Assembly (NCBI GenBank): GCA_007375735.1 | Contig: VMEW01000011.1 | Coordinates: forward strand, 1-47,298 | Direction of reading: 5' to 3' | Source: Candidatus Peregrinibacteria bacterium Greene0416_19 | GTDB taxonomy: Bacteria; Patescibacteriota; Gracilibacteria; Peribacterales; Peribacteraceae | Length of the DNA stretch: 47,298 nt | In this document: positions 7,033-13,963 of the stretch, piece by piece | Numbering within the stretch: the first letter of the stretch is position 1 | Layout: the number at the start of each line of letters is the position of its first letter | Translations under genes and position numbers: made by a program | Notes under the pieces: model-generated | The model's input: the letters and a program-made list of their open reading frames with translations, nothing else | The model's database searches: none | Told to the model about the DNA's origin: nothing

Positions 7033-7776
7033 ATGGCAGAGCCAGTTTCGCGCGCGATCATCCTCGGCATCCCGATCGATGCGGTGACCATGCGCCAGGC
7101 GATCGACCGGCTGCTACAGTTCCTCACCGACGGCCGGCAACACCACGTGATGACCCCGAATAGCGAGATGCTGGTGGAGGCGGCGGGGAACGCTTCCTTC
7201 CGCGATGTTCTCCTCTCGAGCGATTTCAATCTTCCGGACAGCGTCGGCCTCCTGAAAGCGGCGCGGTGGACGGGGCAGACACTCCCGGAGAGAGTCGCGG
7301 GTGTCGACCTCGTGACGAACCTGTGCCGGGAACTGAGCGCGGATCATCAGGTCTTCCTGCTCGGCGCCGCTCCGGGCATCGCGGGGAGAGCGGCCGAGAA
7401 GCTTCTTTCGAAGAATCCATCGCTGAAGATTGTAGGAACCCATGCTGGTTCGCCCCTGACATCCGATGCTGCTGCCATTGTGCGGACGATCAACGATGTG
7501 CAGCCTCATGTATTGTTGGTTGCCTTCGGCTCGCCGGCGCAGGATCTGTGGATCGTGGCTCACTTGGACGCGATGCCGTCGGTGCGGGTGGCGATGGGGG
7601 TGGGGGGGACGCTCGACTTTCTCGCGGGCGATGTGAAGCGGGCGCCGCATTTCTTCCGGTCACTGGGGCTCGAGTGGGTGTGGCGGCTCATGTTGCAACC
7701 ATGGCGATTCAAAAGAATATGGACCGCTGTGATCGTGTTTCCCTGGATGGTCCTGACCCGTCGCGCACCACGATAG
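7033..7776 (+). CDS. WecG/TagA/CpsF family glycosyltransferase
   Basis: 247 residues, full length. The family (GT26) transfers N-acetylmannosamine-type sugars onto undecaprenyl-linked intermediates in cell-wall or exopolysaccharide synthesis. Motifs are ILGIPIDAVTM at the start, HHVMTPNSEMLVEA (37-50), the conserved DSVGLLKAARW and ERVAGVDLV (65-95), VFLLGAAPG (108-116), AFGSPAQDLWI (161-171) and GVGGTLDFLAGDVKRAP (189-205), ending with the usual FRSLGLEWVWRLMLQPWR. The residue just before VGLLKAARW is the catalytic-region Asp/Ser pair. No Shine-Dalgarno is present. It belongs functionally with the epimerase (10734-11717) and O-antigen ligase-like gene (11822-13318). Confidence 0.92.
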   Translation: MAEPVSRAIILGIPIDAVTMRQAIDRLLQFLTDGRQHHVMTPNSEMLVEAAGNASFRDVLLSSDFNLPDSVGLLKAARWTGQTLPERVAGVDLVTNLCRELSADHQVFLLGAAPGIAGRAAEKLLSKNPSLKIVGTHAGSPLTSDAAAIVRTINDVQPHVLLVAFGSPAQDLWIVAHLDAMPSVRVAMGVGGTLDFLAGDVKRAPHFFRSLGLEWVWRLMLQPWRFKRIWTAVIVFPWMVLTRRAPR

Positions 7777-7796
7777 ACGATAATTCAATTTCATGA

Positions 7797-7802
7797 TACA
7801 AT
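7797..7802 (+). promoter_or_regulatory. -10 box upstream of the small membrane ORF
   Basis: TACAAT, with a weak TAGACG 16 bp upstream. Transcription would start near 7809 and run into the hairpin at 7836-7862. Confidence 0.4.
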
Positions 7803-7806
7803 AAGT

Positions 7807-7890
7807 ATGTCCGGCAGCGGCCAGTTCAGTTTCCTGAGCAGGCGCGTCCAGACGCGCTGCTCATTCACCCAAATCCGGAGGACTGTTTGA
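7807..7890 (+). CDS. Possible 27-residue upstream ORF
   Basis: An ATG at 7807 opens 27 codons that end in a TGA overlapping the next ATG (TGATG). The peptide (MSGSGQFSFLSRRVQTRC...) is basic and not recognised. The overlap would allow translational coupling. It has no Shine-Dalgarno and also covers a strong hairpin, so it may simply be leader sequence. Confidence 0.25.
   Translation: MSGSGQFSFLSRRVQTRCSFTQIRRTV
7836..7862 (+). promoter_or_regulatory. Leader hairpin
   Basis: GAGCA-G-GCGCGTC-CA-GACGCGC-TGCTC is a near-perfect 12-bp stem with one bulged G. No T-run follows, so it is more likely a leader structure than an intrinsic terminator. Confidence 0.5.
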
Positions 7891-7997
7891 TGGAAGACCG
7901 GCACAGGAAATTCGAAATCGTGCTGATGGCGGCGGGGATGGTCATCCCCTGTGGGGTGGCAATCGCGCTCGTTGTCGCATGGATTTGCGGCAAGTGA
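7890..7997 (+). CDS. Small single-helix membrane protein (35 aa)
   Basis: A strong Shine-Dalgarno (GGAGGA) lies 7 nt before the ATG. A charged N-terminus (MEDRHRKFE) leads into one hydrophobic helix (about residues 10-33, ending in AIALVVAWICGK). The short, SD-led layout matches the other small membrane proteins in this window (25148, 29608, 30139). Function unknown. Confidence 0.6.
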   Translation: MEDRHRKFEIVLMAAGMVIPCGVAIALVVAWICGK

Positions 7998-8005
7998 GCA
8001 GCACC

Positions 8006-8051
8006 CCCCCCGGTCCACCATTGCGATCATGCATCGCGACGGGCCGGGGGG
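8006..8051. terminator. GC-rich hairpin between convergent genes
   Basis: CCCCCCGGTCC (8006-8016) pairs with GGGCCGGGGGG (8041-8051), one G-T wobble. An inner GCGAT/ATCGC stem makes it a nested hairpin. No T-run exists on either side, so termination is inferred from position only. Confidence 0.5.
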
Positions 8052-8054
8052 AAT

Positions 8055-8402
8055 TTATTCGTGCAGGTTCTCTTCCAGCGCCACGTACCACTGTCCGCTC
8101 ACGGCCTTCTTGAGTTGCACCAGCTTGGGTCCGTCCTTGGTTTCCACCAGGTAGTCGCGCTGCTCGTTGCCCGGCTCGGTGCTTTCTCTGAGCAGCACGG
8201 AGCTCGTCACATCGTCGTCCTGCAGGAGCACGAACACCGCCAGGTCCGGCTTGTCGGTGAGGGCGGCGGCCAGGTTCAGCGTGGCGCGGGCCAATGTGGC
8301 GGCGACGGCCACGACGAGCGCGCTCATCAGGATCGCCCAGCCAACCGTGTGCAGGAAGCGCAGGCGCGAGAGATACGGAATGTGAAAGTCGTGGAAGTCC
8401 AT
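8055..8402 (-). CDS. Small membrane-anchored protein, unknown function
   Basis: 115 residues, not recognised. A polar N-terminus of ~18 residues (MDFHDFHIPYLSRLRF) precedes one membrane helix (about 19-45, VGWAILMSALVVAVAATLA). A domain of ~65 residues outside the membrane follows (LAVFVLLQDDDVTSSVLL, QRDYLVETKDGPKLVQLKK, GQWYVALEENL), which looks like a few beta strands. A TACAAT box lies 14 nt before the start. It is divergent from gpmA. Confidence 0.6.
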   Translation of the reverse strand: MDFHDFHIPYLSRLRFLHTVGWAILMSALVVAVAATLARATLNLAAALTDKPDLAVFVLLQDDDVTSSVLLRESTEPGNEQRDYLVETKDGPKLVQLKKAVSGQWYVALEENLHE

Positions 8403-8430
8403 GTGTGTTTGGTTCTATTGTAGCAGAATT

Positions 8431-8460
8431 TTGCGTCCAGTGCCATCTGTGGGTTAGAGT
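8431..8460 (+). promoter_or_regulatory. gpmA promoter (leaderless pattern)
   Basis: A TTGCGT -35 (8431-8436) lies 18 bp before TAGAGT (8455-8460), which ends 6 nt before ATG 8467. Confidence 0.6.
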
Positions 8461-8466
8461 GACGGT

Positions 8467-9123
8467 ATGTCCGTTCTCGTCCTGCTCCGTCATGGCCAGT
8501 CCCAGTGGAACCTGGAGAACCGCTTCACGGGGTGGACGGATGTGCCGCTGAGCGCGCAGGGGGAGAAGGATGCCCATGCCTGCGGGCGGGCCCTCAAGGG
8601 CATGATGTTCGATAGCGCGTTCACGTCACGGCTGAAGCGCGCACAGGACACGCTCACGATCGTTCTGGCAGAGATGGGCCAGGGTGGCACGCCCGTCGAA
8701 TACGATTCGGCGCTCAACGAGCGTCACTACGGCGATCTCCAGGGTCTCAACAAAGCGGAGATGGCGGCCAAGTACGGTGAAGAACAGGTGAAGCTCTGGC
8801 GCAGGAGCTATGCGACGCGTCCCCCGAACGGCGAGAGCATCGAGGACTGCGAGCGCCGCACCACGCCGTTCTTCGTGCACTACATCCTGCCACTCCTTGT
8901 TCAAAAGAAGAATGTCATCGTCTCCGCGCACGGCAACAGTATGCGGCCCATCTTCAAGTACCTCGATCATCTGGATAACGACACGACCGCGACGTTAGAA
9001 GTCGGATTATGTTTGCCGTACATCTACTCGTTCGAGGGTGACCGTGTGGTCCACAAAGAAGTGCGCACCGTCCCGGGCTTGGTCGCGACGGGGACGGCGG
9101 ACATCCACGGGCAGGGGAAGTAG
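8467..9123 (+). CDS. gpmA: 2,3-bisphosphoglycerate-dependent phosphoglycerate mutase
   Basis: 218 residues, slightly shorter than E. coli GpmA (~250). It interconverts 3- and 2-phosphoglycerate in glycolysis. The phosphohistidine loop LLRHGQSQWNLENRFTGW opens the protein, followed by DVPLSAQGEKDA, TSRLKRAQDT, ALNERHYGDLQGLNK with the conserved Glu-Arg, RPPNGESIEDCERR, and the second catalytic His in VIVSAHGNSMR. The C-terminal region is compact, ending shortly after the DNDTTATLEVGLCLPY segment. It stands alone between a divergent membrane-protein gene and a convergent orphan. Confidence 0.95.
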   Translation: MSVLVLLRHGQSQWNLENRFTGWTDVPLSAQGEKDAHACGRALKGMMFDSAFTSRLKRAQDTLTIVLAEMGQGGTPVEYDSALNERHYGDLQGLNKAEMAAKYGEEQVKLWRRSYATRPPNGESIEDCERRTTPFFVHYILPLLVQKKNVIVSAHGNSMRPIFKYLDHLDNDTTATLEVGLCLPYIYSFEGDRVVHKEVRTVPGLVATGTADIHGQGK

Positions 9124-9134
9124 CTGCAGACGGT

Positions 9135-9440
9135 TCAGGATGCCTGGCGCTTCGCGATCGGGTTGGGCAAAGCTTTCTTGTTCGAGTAATCGTACTCGGG
9201 AATGAGCAAGGCAGCCGGAGGATGCACACCGAACAGGTTGCCTTCGAGTACTGCCGCGCACGCTGTGCGGACCTGCTCGATGGGTGCTTTGACGACGATC
9301 TCATTCGTGGAATATTCACGTACGTAGTAGTCGAGCCCGCCCGCGACGAGTGCCGCCGCCGCCTCGGTCATGTTGTCCTCCCACGAACGATGAGCGGTAT
9401 TGAAGACCAGCACCTGCCGTCGCTGTTGACCGCGACCCAT
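9135..9440 (-). CDS. Hypothetical protein
   Basis: 101 residues, not recognised. No signal peptide or membrane segment. The pattern of alternating helices and strands (VLVFNTAH, MTEAAAALVAGGLDYYVREYST, NEIVVKAPIEQVRTACAAVLEG) suggests a small alpha/beta domain. A TACACT box ends 8 nt before the ATG, which supports the start. It is convergent with gpmA, with 11 bp between. Confidence 0.55.
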   Translation of the reverse strand: MGRGQQRRQVLVFNTAHRSWEDNMTEAAAALVAGGLDYYVREYSTNEIVVKAPIEQVRTACAAVLEGNLFGVHPPAALLIPEYDYSNKKALPNPIAKRQAS

Positions 9441-9500
9441 TGCGCCGCAGTGTAAGGACGCGGGGAGGAATGTCCAACAAAATACAAGTTGGCGACTTTC

Positions 9501-10547
9501 CTATCCGGTCCGCTGCCCTCCCGTATCCTCATTGCCGCGTCTGCGGGCCTCCCAGCCCCATTTCATTTCATCGATGATTCGCAGGGCGGGTGGTTGGAGG
9601 AGATGCTGAATTTCCTCCGCACGTACTTCCACTCCCTGCGGCCGGAACTCTTCCACCTTGGCGATGAAACCGGTGCCGCCGTACTTCTGGAGAAGATCCT
9701 GGATGATATGCAGCTTGCCGCGGACGATGACGGAGAACGTGGCGGGCGAACGGAGGACGACGGCCAGGCTGGGTTGCTCGGGATGCTCCCCCAGCGCTTT
9801 CACGCGCTCGTCGGACAGGATCTTCAGGTCCCATTCGAATTGCTGCGTGCGCAGGCTGAATGCTTCCCATTGATCCTGCTGGAGCTTGGCGGTCCGCCGG
9901 GCGTTGATGCTTCTGAGCGGAGAACGGAGATCCCGGCTCCGCTGCTTCTGCAACTGGAGCGAGTCGGGCTCGCCGAAGGTGATGCGGTAGTGACCGGGGA
10001 TCGGCGCCGCTTCTGCCGCCTCGCTGAAATCGATAGCGTAGTCCGGCGAGATGTCGGCAAAGAAATCGCGGGGATCAATCTCCAGCTGGCCCAGGATTCC
10101 CGGCGATGAATCCGGCTGGGATGCAAAGGTGATGTCCAGATCCGGCTGCGGGGGGACATCCGTGTCTGCCAGCTGCAGGGTGTGCTCATCCTGGGGCTCC
10201 ACGGCATCCTTTCTGGCCCGGTCTTCAGCTGTCTCCTCCGGCGCAGCCTGCCATCCCAATCGATGATCGCGCAGGAACGTGTTGATCGCGTCGAGTTGTG
10301 CAGGCTCGCCCGTGATGCGGAGGCTTCCTTCCACCGGGTCGATCTCTTTGACGATGAGGTTCGCCGCGATGGCGCCGGATTCCAGGAGGTTGGCGATGGA
10401 ACGCAGAAATGATTCCCGCAGCGCGATGACCCTGCGTCGGGCCGCCTCATTTTCCGCGAGAGCTGCAAGATGTTCGTTGGAAAGAGGCTCCGGCAGAACA
10501 TTGTCCTGGCTCAGATCCCTGCCGATGATGAACGTGCGCGTTTCCAT
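9501..10547 (-). CDS. Hypothetical protein, RNA/nucleic-acid role uncertain
   Basis: 348 residues from METRTFIIGRDLSQDN. The frame extends 53 codons further, but that extension is low-complexity and lacks conserved-looking sequence. A helical N-terminal part (LAALAENEAARRRVIALRESFLRSIANLLE) leads to a small strand-rich unit (NLIVKEIDPVEGSLRITGE). An acidic, Pro/Asp-rich linker (~105-175) follows, then a mixed domain (YRITFGEPDSLQLQKQR; SLAVVLRSPATFSVIVRGKLHIIQDLLQKYGG). No membrane helix. Family not recognised; the title's reference to nucleic acid is only a question, not a claim. It precedes the 101-residue gene on the same strand by 60 bp. Confidence 0.55.
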   Translation of the reverse strand: METRTFIIGRDLSQDNVLPEPLSNEHLAALAENEAARRRVIALRESFLRSIANLLESGAIAANLIVKEIDPVEGSLRITGEPAQLDAINTFLRDHRLGWQAAPEETAEDRARKDAVEPQDEHTLQLADTDVPPQPDLDITFASQPDSSPGILGQLEIDPRDFFADISPDYAIDFSEAAEAAPIPGHYRITFGEPDSLQLQKQRSRDLRSPLRSINARRTAKLQQDQWEAFSLRTQQFEWDLKILSDERVKALGEHPEQPSLAVVLRSPATFSVIVRGKLHIIQDLLQKYGGTGFIAKVEEFRPQGVEVRAEEIQHLLQPPALRIIDEMKWGWEARRRGNEDTGGQRTG

Positions 10548-10733
10548 GTGCACCGCATGGTACCCCGCTCTGCCGGCCGTGCAACGATCTGCGGCGGATT
10601 CCGGTTCTCTGCTCGAATTCTCGTTGTCCGGCTGTGCACATTCGCCATGCTTCTCCCGTCCATCATCGGCGTTGTTTTTCGAGGAACGTGCGGCGAAGCC
10701 CGACAAGCATGTCCACCTGGTCCATTCCCTGCA

Positions 10734-11717
10734 TTATGTCGGGATTGCATTCGCCTGGGCCCGTCGGTCCCTTGCTGATACCTGTGCGGGGTTCTTGGTG
10801 TGTGCGACCAAGTCCCGGATGCCTGCCTCCAGCGGTACGGACGGCTCGTAGCCGAGCATGGTGCGGATTTTCCCGATGTCAGCCAGTTGCGAGTAGATGT
10901 AGCTTTCCCGTACGGGATTCTCAATGTGTCTGGGAGGAACGTTCGTGCCGAGGGACCGGTTGATCGCGGCGATGACGTCCAGGATGGTCGTGGATTTGCC
11001 GGTGCCGATATTGAAGATTTGGTTGCCCAGCCGGGTCTTCGTTTCCATGGCCCGCGTGATGCCCTGCACCACGTCCTGCACGTTCGTGAAGTCGCGCGTC
11101 TGCTTGCCGTCCCCGTAGACGATCGGCTGCTCGCCCCGCATCATACCCCAGGCGAACTGGCTGATGAGATTGGCGAAGATGCCCTTGTGCTCCTCATGCG
11201 GGCCGTAGACGGACATGAACCGGAACCCGATCGTATCGAGTTGAGGGTGCGTTCGCTGGTAGCAGGCGCTGATGTGTTCCATCGCGATCTTCGTCACGGA
11301 GTAGTGATTCGTGGGCACCGGCGGCTGATCCTCCGCCAACGGGGGAGGGGTGTTGCCGTAGAGGGAGGACGTCGATGCGTAGAGGACTTTCTTCGCGCCG
11401 GTGCGGTTCGCAAATTCGAGCACTTCGAGGTAGGAGAGGATGCTGTTGCGGTAGGCGTCCACCACGTGTTCCAGGAACATCGGTGCCGAGGACGTCCCCG
11501 CGAAATGCACGACGCAGTCGAAGAGTCCGAGTCCGTCGAGCGTCTTCCGGTCGGCGGCATCCCCTTCCACGAACGTCACCTCGGGCAGCAGGTGCTCCGG
11601 ATCTCCAAGGAAGAGATTGTCGAGCGCGGTGACATCGTAGGTATTGCAGTGGGTGTTGCAGAAGTTCGATCCAATGAACCCGGCACCGCCCGTGACGAGG
11701 ATCCTTTTTTTGGCCAT
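10734..11717 (-). CDS. NAD-dependent epimerase/dehydratase (extended SDR)
   Basis: 327 residues from MAKKRILVTGGAGFIGSN; the frame opens 11 codons earlier, but the Rossmann motif fixes the start, and a TATGCT box lies 8 nt upstream. NAD binds at GGAGFIG. The catalytic set is the Ser in ASTSSLYG and YSVTK (Tyr/Lys), with VHFAGTSS, FRFMSVYGP and GDGKQTRDFTNVQD as expected for UDP-glucose/GlcNAc 4-epimerase-like enzymes. It probably makes a sugar nucleotide for surface polysaccharide; the exact substrate cannot be read. Divergent from the O-antigen ligase-like gene. The 186 bp between this gene and 10547 hold nothing recognisable. Confidence 0.9.
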   Translation of the reverse strand: MAKKRILVTGGAGFIGSNFCNTHCNTYDVTALDNLFLGDPEHLLPEVTFVEGDAADRKTLDGLGLFDCVVHFAGTSSAPMFLEHVVDAYRNSILSYLEVLEFANRTGAKKVLYASTSSLYGNTPPPLAEDQPPVPTNHYSVTKIAMEHISACYQRTHPQLDTIGFRFMSVYGPHEEHKGIFANLISQFAWGMMRGEQPIVYGDGKQTRDFTNVQDVVQGITRAMETKTRLGNQIFNIGTGKSTTILDVIAAINRSLGTNVPPRHIENPVRESYIYSQLADIGKIRTMLGYEPSVPLEAGIRDLVAHTKNPAQVSARDRRAQANAIPT

Positions 11718-11807
11718 GGGATGCAAGCATACAGAAGAACGGTATGGCATAACAGGTATCGCAGTGCCCGTCCGCTGCGATCTACGGCCGCCGGGTCGTT
11801 ATTCTGT

Positions 11808-11813
11808 TACTCT
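11808..11813 (+). promoter_or_regulatory. -10 box of the O-antigen ligase-like gene
   Basis: TACTCT, preceded by TGT (extended -10 form), ends 8 nt before ATG 11822; no Shine-Dalgarno. Confidence 0.45.
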
Positions 11814-11821
11814 TCCATCGT

Positions 11822-13318
11822 ATGCTGCGGACATGTCGTGAGCGGCTGACCTTGGTCCTGCTTGGCCTGTTGCCGTTCCATGCATTTCTCGTGACGGTGC
11901 TCACAAAGATGATCGCGGGGCCGGGGCGGGCGCCGTTGCCGTGGCTGGCGGTGTGGAAGGAATTATTGTTGATGGCGATTGTGGGTTGTGGGGTGGGGGA
12001 AATATTGACGTACCATGCGGGCTTGCGCCCGCGCCGGGATTACGAATCCCGGCTGCGGGAAATATTTCGTATGGATGCGTTGGATGGAATCATACTTGGA
12101 TTGATTGCAATCGCAATCGTGTTGTTTGCATTCGGATACCCGGCCTCGACCGGGCGCTTCGCCTACGGGTTCAAGTATGATTTCGTGCCGCTCGTTGCGT
12201 TCCTCATTCTCCGCCGCGTCGAATGGTCCGATGGGTTCCGTGCGACGGTACTGAGGGTGCTCCTGATCGTCGGCGCAATCGTGGCCGCGTACGGCATCCT
12301 CACGCTCTTCCTACCGCTCGGCTTCTTCACCACGCTCGGATACTCCGGCGCTCACTCGCTCTACGAGGCGGGCAAGCCGCTGGCCGCGTACCACCAGATC
12401 GGGGAGTCGGTCATCCGGCGGATCCAGTCGACGATGAGCGGGCCCAACCAATTGGGATTGTGGCTGCTCGTTCCATTGGCAGTCGCTCTGGCAAGTCTCA
12501 GGCGATTTGCGAATTGCGATTTGCGATTGGCGATTCAAATCGCAATTCGCAAATCGCCAATCGCCATTCTGCTCATGGTCGCTCTCCTCCTCTCCTTCTC
12601 CCGCTCCGCATGGATCGGTGCATTCTTCATGGTCCTGGTCGCACTCGCATGGGCGTTCGATCGGAAGACGTACGTCAGGATCATCGCGTCGCTCGTCGCG
12701 CTCGGGGTCGTGGGCGGCATCGTCGCGTCGCTTGCCCTGCCGCAGGTGTTCTTCCGTCTGAGCTCGTCACGCGGGCACCTGGTGCGGCCGATTGAGGGGT
12801 TCATGACCATGCTCGCGCATCCCCTCGGGCTGGGACTGGGATCGGCGGGACCGGCCACCAATCGCGACAGCGAGACGTGCGTCTTCCTCCGTTCGCAGGA
12901 TGATCCTTCATGGGCGAAGTCGACGCCCTCGCTCTGTGTGTTCCTGGGTGACACACAAGTTCAACCAGCCGATCACGCATGCAACTGCCCGTTCCTGCCG
13001 GAGAACTGGTACGTGCAGATCGGGGTCGAGCTCGGCATCCTTGGGTTCGCGCTCTATCTATCCCTTGTTCTCGTCCTGGTGAAGCGATTAGCGTTTAGCG
13101 ATAAGCGGTTAGAAGAAGAAAAAAAGCTAGTCGCTCGTTCGGCCAAAGGATTCGAGGCGGCGATCTTTCTCGCATTCATCGGGGTAAGCACCGGCGCGAT
13201 GTTTTTGCACGCCTGGGAGGACGCGGCGGTGGCGTATACGTTGTGGGTGCTCGTTGCCACGATCCTTCCCGTGCTCAAGGGTGCCGCCGCAGCCAGTCCA
13301 AGTAGCCGGTCGCAGTGA
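11822..13318 (+). CDS. O-antigen ligase / Wzy-like polymerase
   Basis: 498 residues with about ten membrane helices. The Wzy_C signature is present: a long external loop with PEGF-like HLVRPIEGFMTMLAHPLGLGLGSAGPA (~320-345) and ENWYVQIGVELGILGFALY. Such enzymes join or polymerise lipid-linked glycans outside the membrane. Three stretches look foreign: HAGLRPRRDYESRL (60-75), RRFANCDLRLAIQIAIRKSPIAIL (~227-250) and KRLAFSDKRLEEEKKL (~420). The first two are encoded by perfect palindromes, and the first is bracketed by a 10-bp direct repeat. All fall in cytoplasmic-side loops between helices, where they would be tolerated. Whether it is a ligase or a polymerase is open. Confidence 0.88.
   Translation: MLRTCRERLTLVLLGLLPFHAFLVTVLTKMIAGPGRAPLPWLAVWKELLLMAIVGCGVGEILTYHAGLRPRRDYESRLREIFRMDALDGIILGLIAIAIVLFAFGYPASTGRFAYGFKYDFVPLVAFLILRRVEWSDGFRATVLRVLLIVGAIVAAYGILTLFLPLGFFTTLGYSGAHSLYEAGKPLAAYHQIGESVIRRIQSTMSGPNQLGLWLLVPLAVALASLRRFANCDLRLAIQIAIRKSPIAILLMVALLLSFSRSAWIGAFFMVLVALAWAFDRKTYVRIIASLVALGVVGGIVASLALPQVFFRLSSSRGHLVRPIEGFMTMLAHPLGLGLGSAGPATNRDSETCVFLRSQDDPSWAKSTPSLCVFLGDTQVQPADHACNCPFLPENWYVQIGVELGILGFALYLSLVLVLVKRLAFSDKRLEEEKKLVARSAKGFEAAIFLAFIGVSTGAMFLHAWEDAAVAYTLWVLVATILPVLKGAAAASPSSRSQ
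11997..12066. repeat. In-frame palindromic insertion with 10-bp flanking direct repeats
   Basis: GGGAAATATT occurs at 11997-12006 and again at 12057-12066, an offset of 60 bp (20 codons). Between them are two hairpins: GCGGGC-TTG/C-GCCCGC (12017-12032) and GCCGGGATTACGAATCCCGGC-type (12033-12053). This is the layout expected of an insertion with target duplication. Confidence 0.8.
12501..12558. repeat. 22-bp perfect inverted repeat inside the O-antigen ligase-like gene
   Basis: The arms 12501-12522 and 12537-12558 are exact reverse complements (left arm starts GGCGATTTGCGAATTGCG), with a 14-nt loop. The insert is in frame and encodes FANCDLRLAIQIAIRKSPIA. Confidence 0.9.
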
Positions 13319-13326
13319 CATTCATG

Positions 13327-13833
13327 CTAGTCCAACGCGACACCCACCGTGCCATTTGCCATGTGCTCTTCCACAATCGCGCAGATGCAGTCGCGACGCT
13401 CCTTGGCATTCTTCATGCCATCAACTCTCGCCAATTCCTCACTGTCCAGATCCATCACCCTTTCCACGCGCAACAGCAGGAATGACAACGCCTGATGTTC
13501 GACCGGATCCATGGCACGGAGTTCTGCCAGGCAAGCGCGCAACACTTCCATCGCTTCGCTGCGCTCCTGCTCAGCTTCCGGTCCGTACCGTTCACGCACT
13601 CCCGACAGGCATTCCTCCAGAGTATGGAGCGTTTTACTGCGAATGGCTTCGGTATCTTCCGGTCGCAGGGCCGCGCCCAATTTTTCCTGGAATCCTCCTT
13701 CTGAGAACATCAAGTCCATCGTCTCTCGGACCGCTTCGAGGACAGACAGTGGGTCCCGGGTTACGGACAGGCGCCTCTGGAGCCGCTCAGCTTCTTCGAG
13801 GTGCCCGATGGCGGTGCGGTAAAATTCAACCAT
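13327..13833 (-). CDS. Hypothetical alpha-helical soluble protein
   Basis: 168 residues, not recognised. Almost entirely predicted helix and rich in Glu, Arg and Leu (IGHLEEAERLQRRLS, EAEQERSEAMEVLRACLAELRAMD, LLLRVERVMDLDSEELARVDGM), without Gly/Pro-rich loops, signal peptide or membrane helix. It ends 8 bp from the O-antigen ligase-like gene (convergent), and its ATG overlaps the ATG of a tiny plus-strand ORF. Function unknown. Confidence 0.55.
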   Translation of the reverse strand: MVEFYRTAIGHLEEAERLQRRLSVTRDPLSVLEAVRETMDLMFSEGGFQEKLGAALRPEDTEAIRSKTLHTLEECLSGVRERYGPEAEQERSEAMEVLRACLAELRAMDPVEHQALSFLLLRVERVMDLDSEELARVDGMKNAKERRDCICAIVEEHMANGTVGVALD

Positions 13834-13963
13834 GTCTATTAACTTTTACACCGGCTCCATCGTCGATGTCAATGTGCTCGGCACCGGATCAACATCCATC
13901 CGCTCCGCACCACTGAAAGTCATGATGGGATTCGTGCCGGAGCTTGGTAGAGTGGTTCCATGA
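13832..13963 (+). CDS. Possible 43-residue ORF overlapping the guaA start (ATGA)
   Basis: The ATG at 13832 opens 43 codons (MSINFYTGSIVDVNVLGTG...) and ends in TGA overlapping the guaA ATG. No Shine-Dalgarno is seen, and the stretch must also hold the guaA promoter and that of the divergent gene. The overlap makes coupling conceivable, but this may be a chance frame. Confidence 0.2.
   Translation: MSINFYTGSIVDVNVLGTGSTSIRSAPLKVMMGFVPELGRVVP
13948..13953 (+). promoter_or_regulatory. -10 box of guaA (leaderless pattern)
   Basis: TAGAGT, preceded by TGG (extended -10 form), ends 6 nt before ATG 13960. Confidence 0.55.

Noticed and set aside
7836..7862. Intrinsic terminator of the TagA/WecG gene
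   Set aside because: The stem is strong, but ATTCACCC follows rather than a T-run, and it lies downstream of a -10 box for the next gene.
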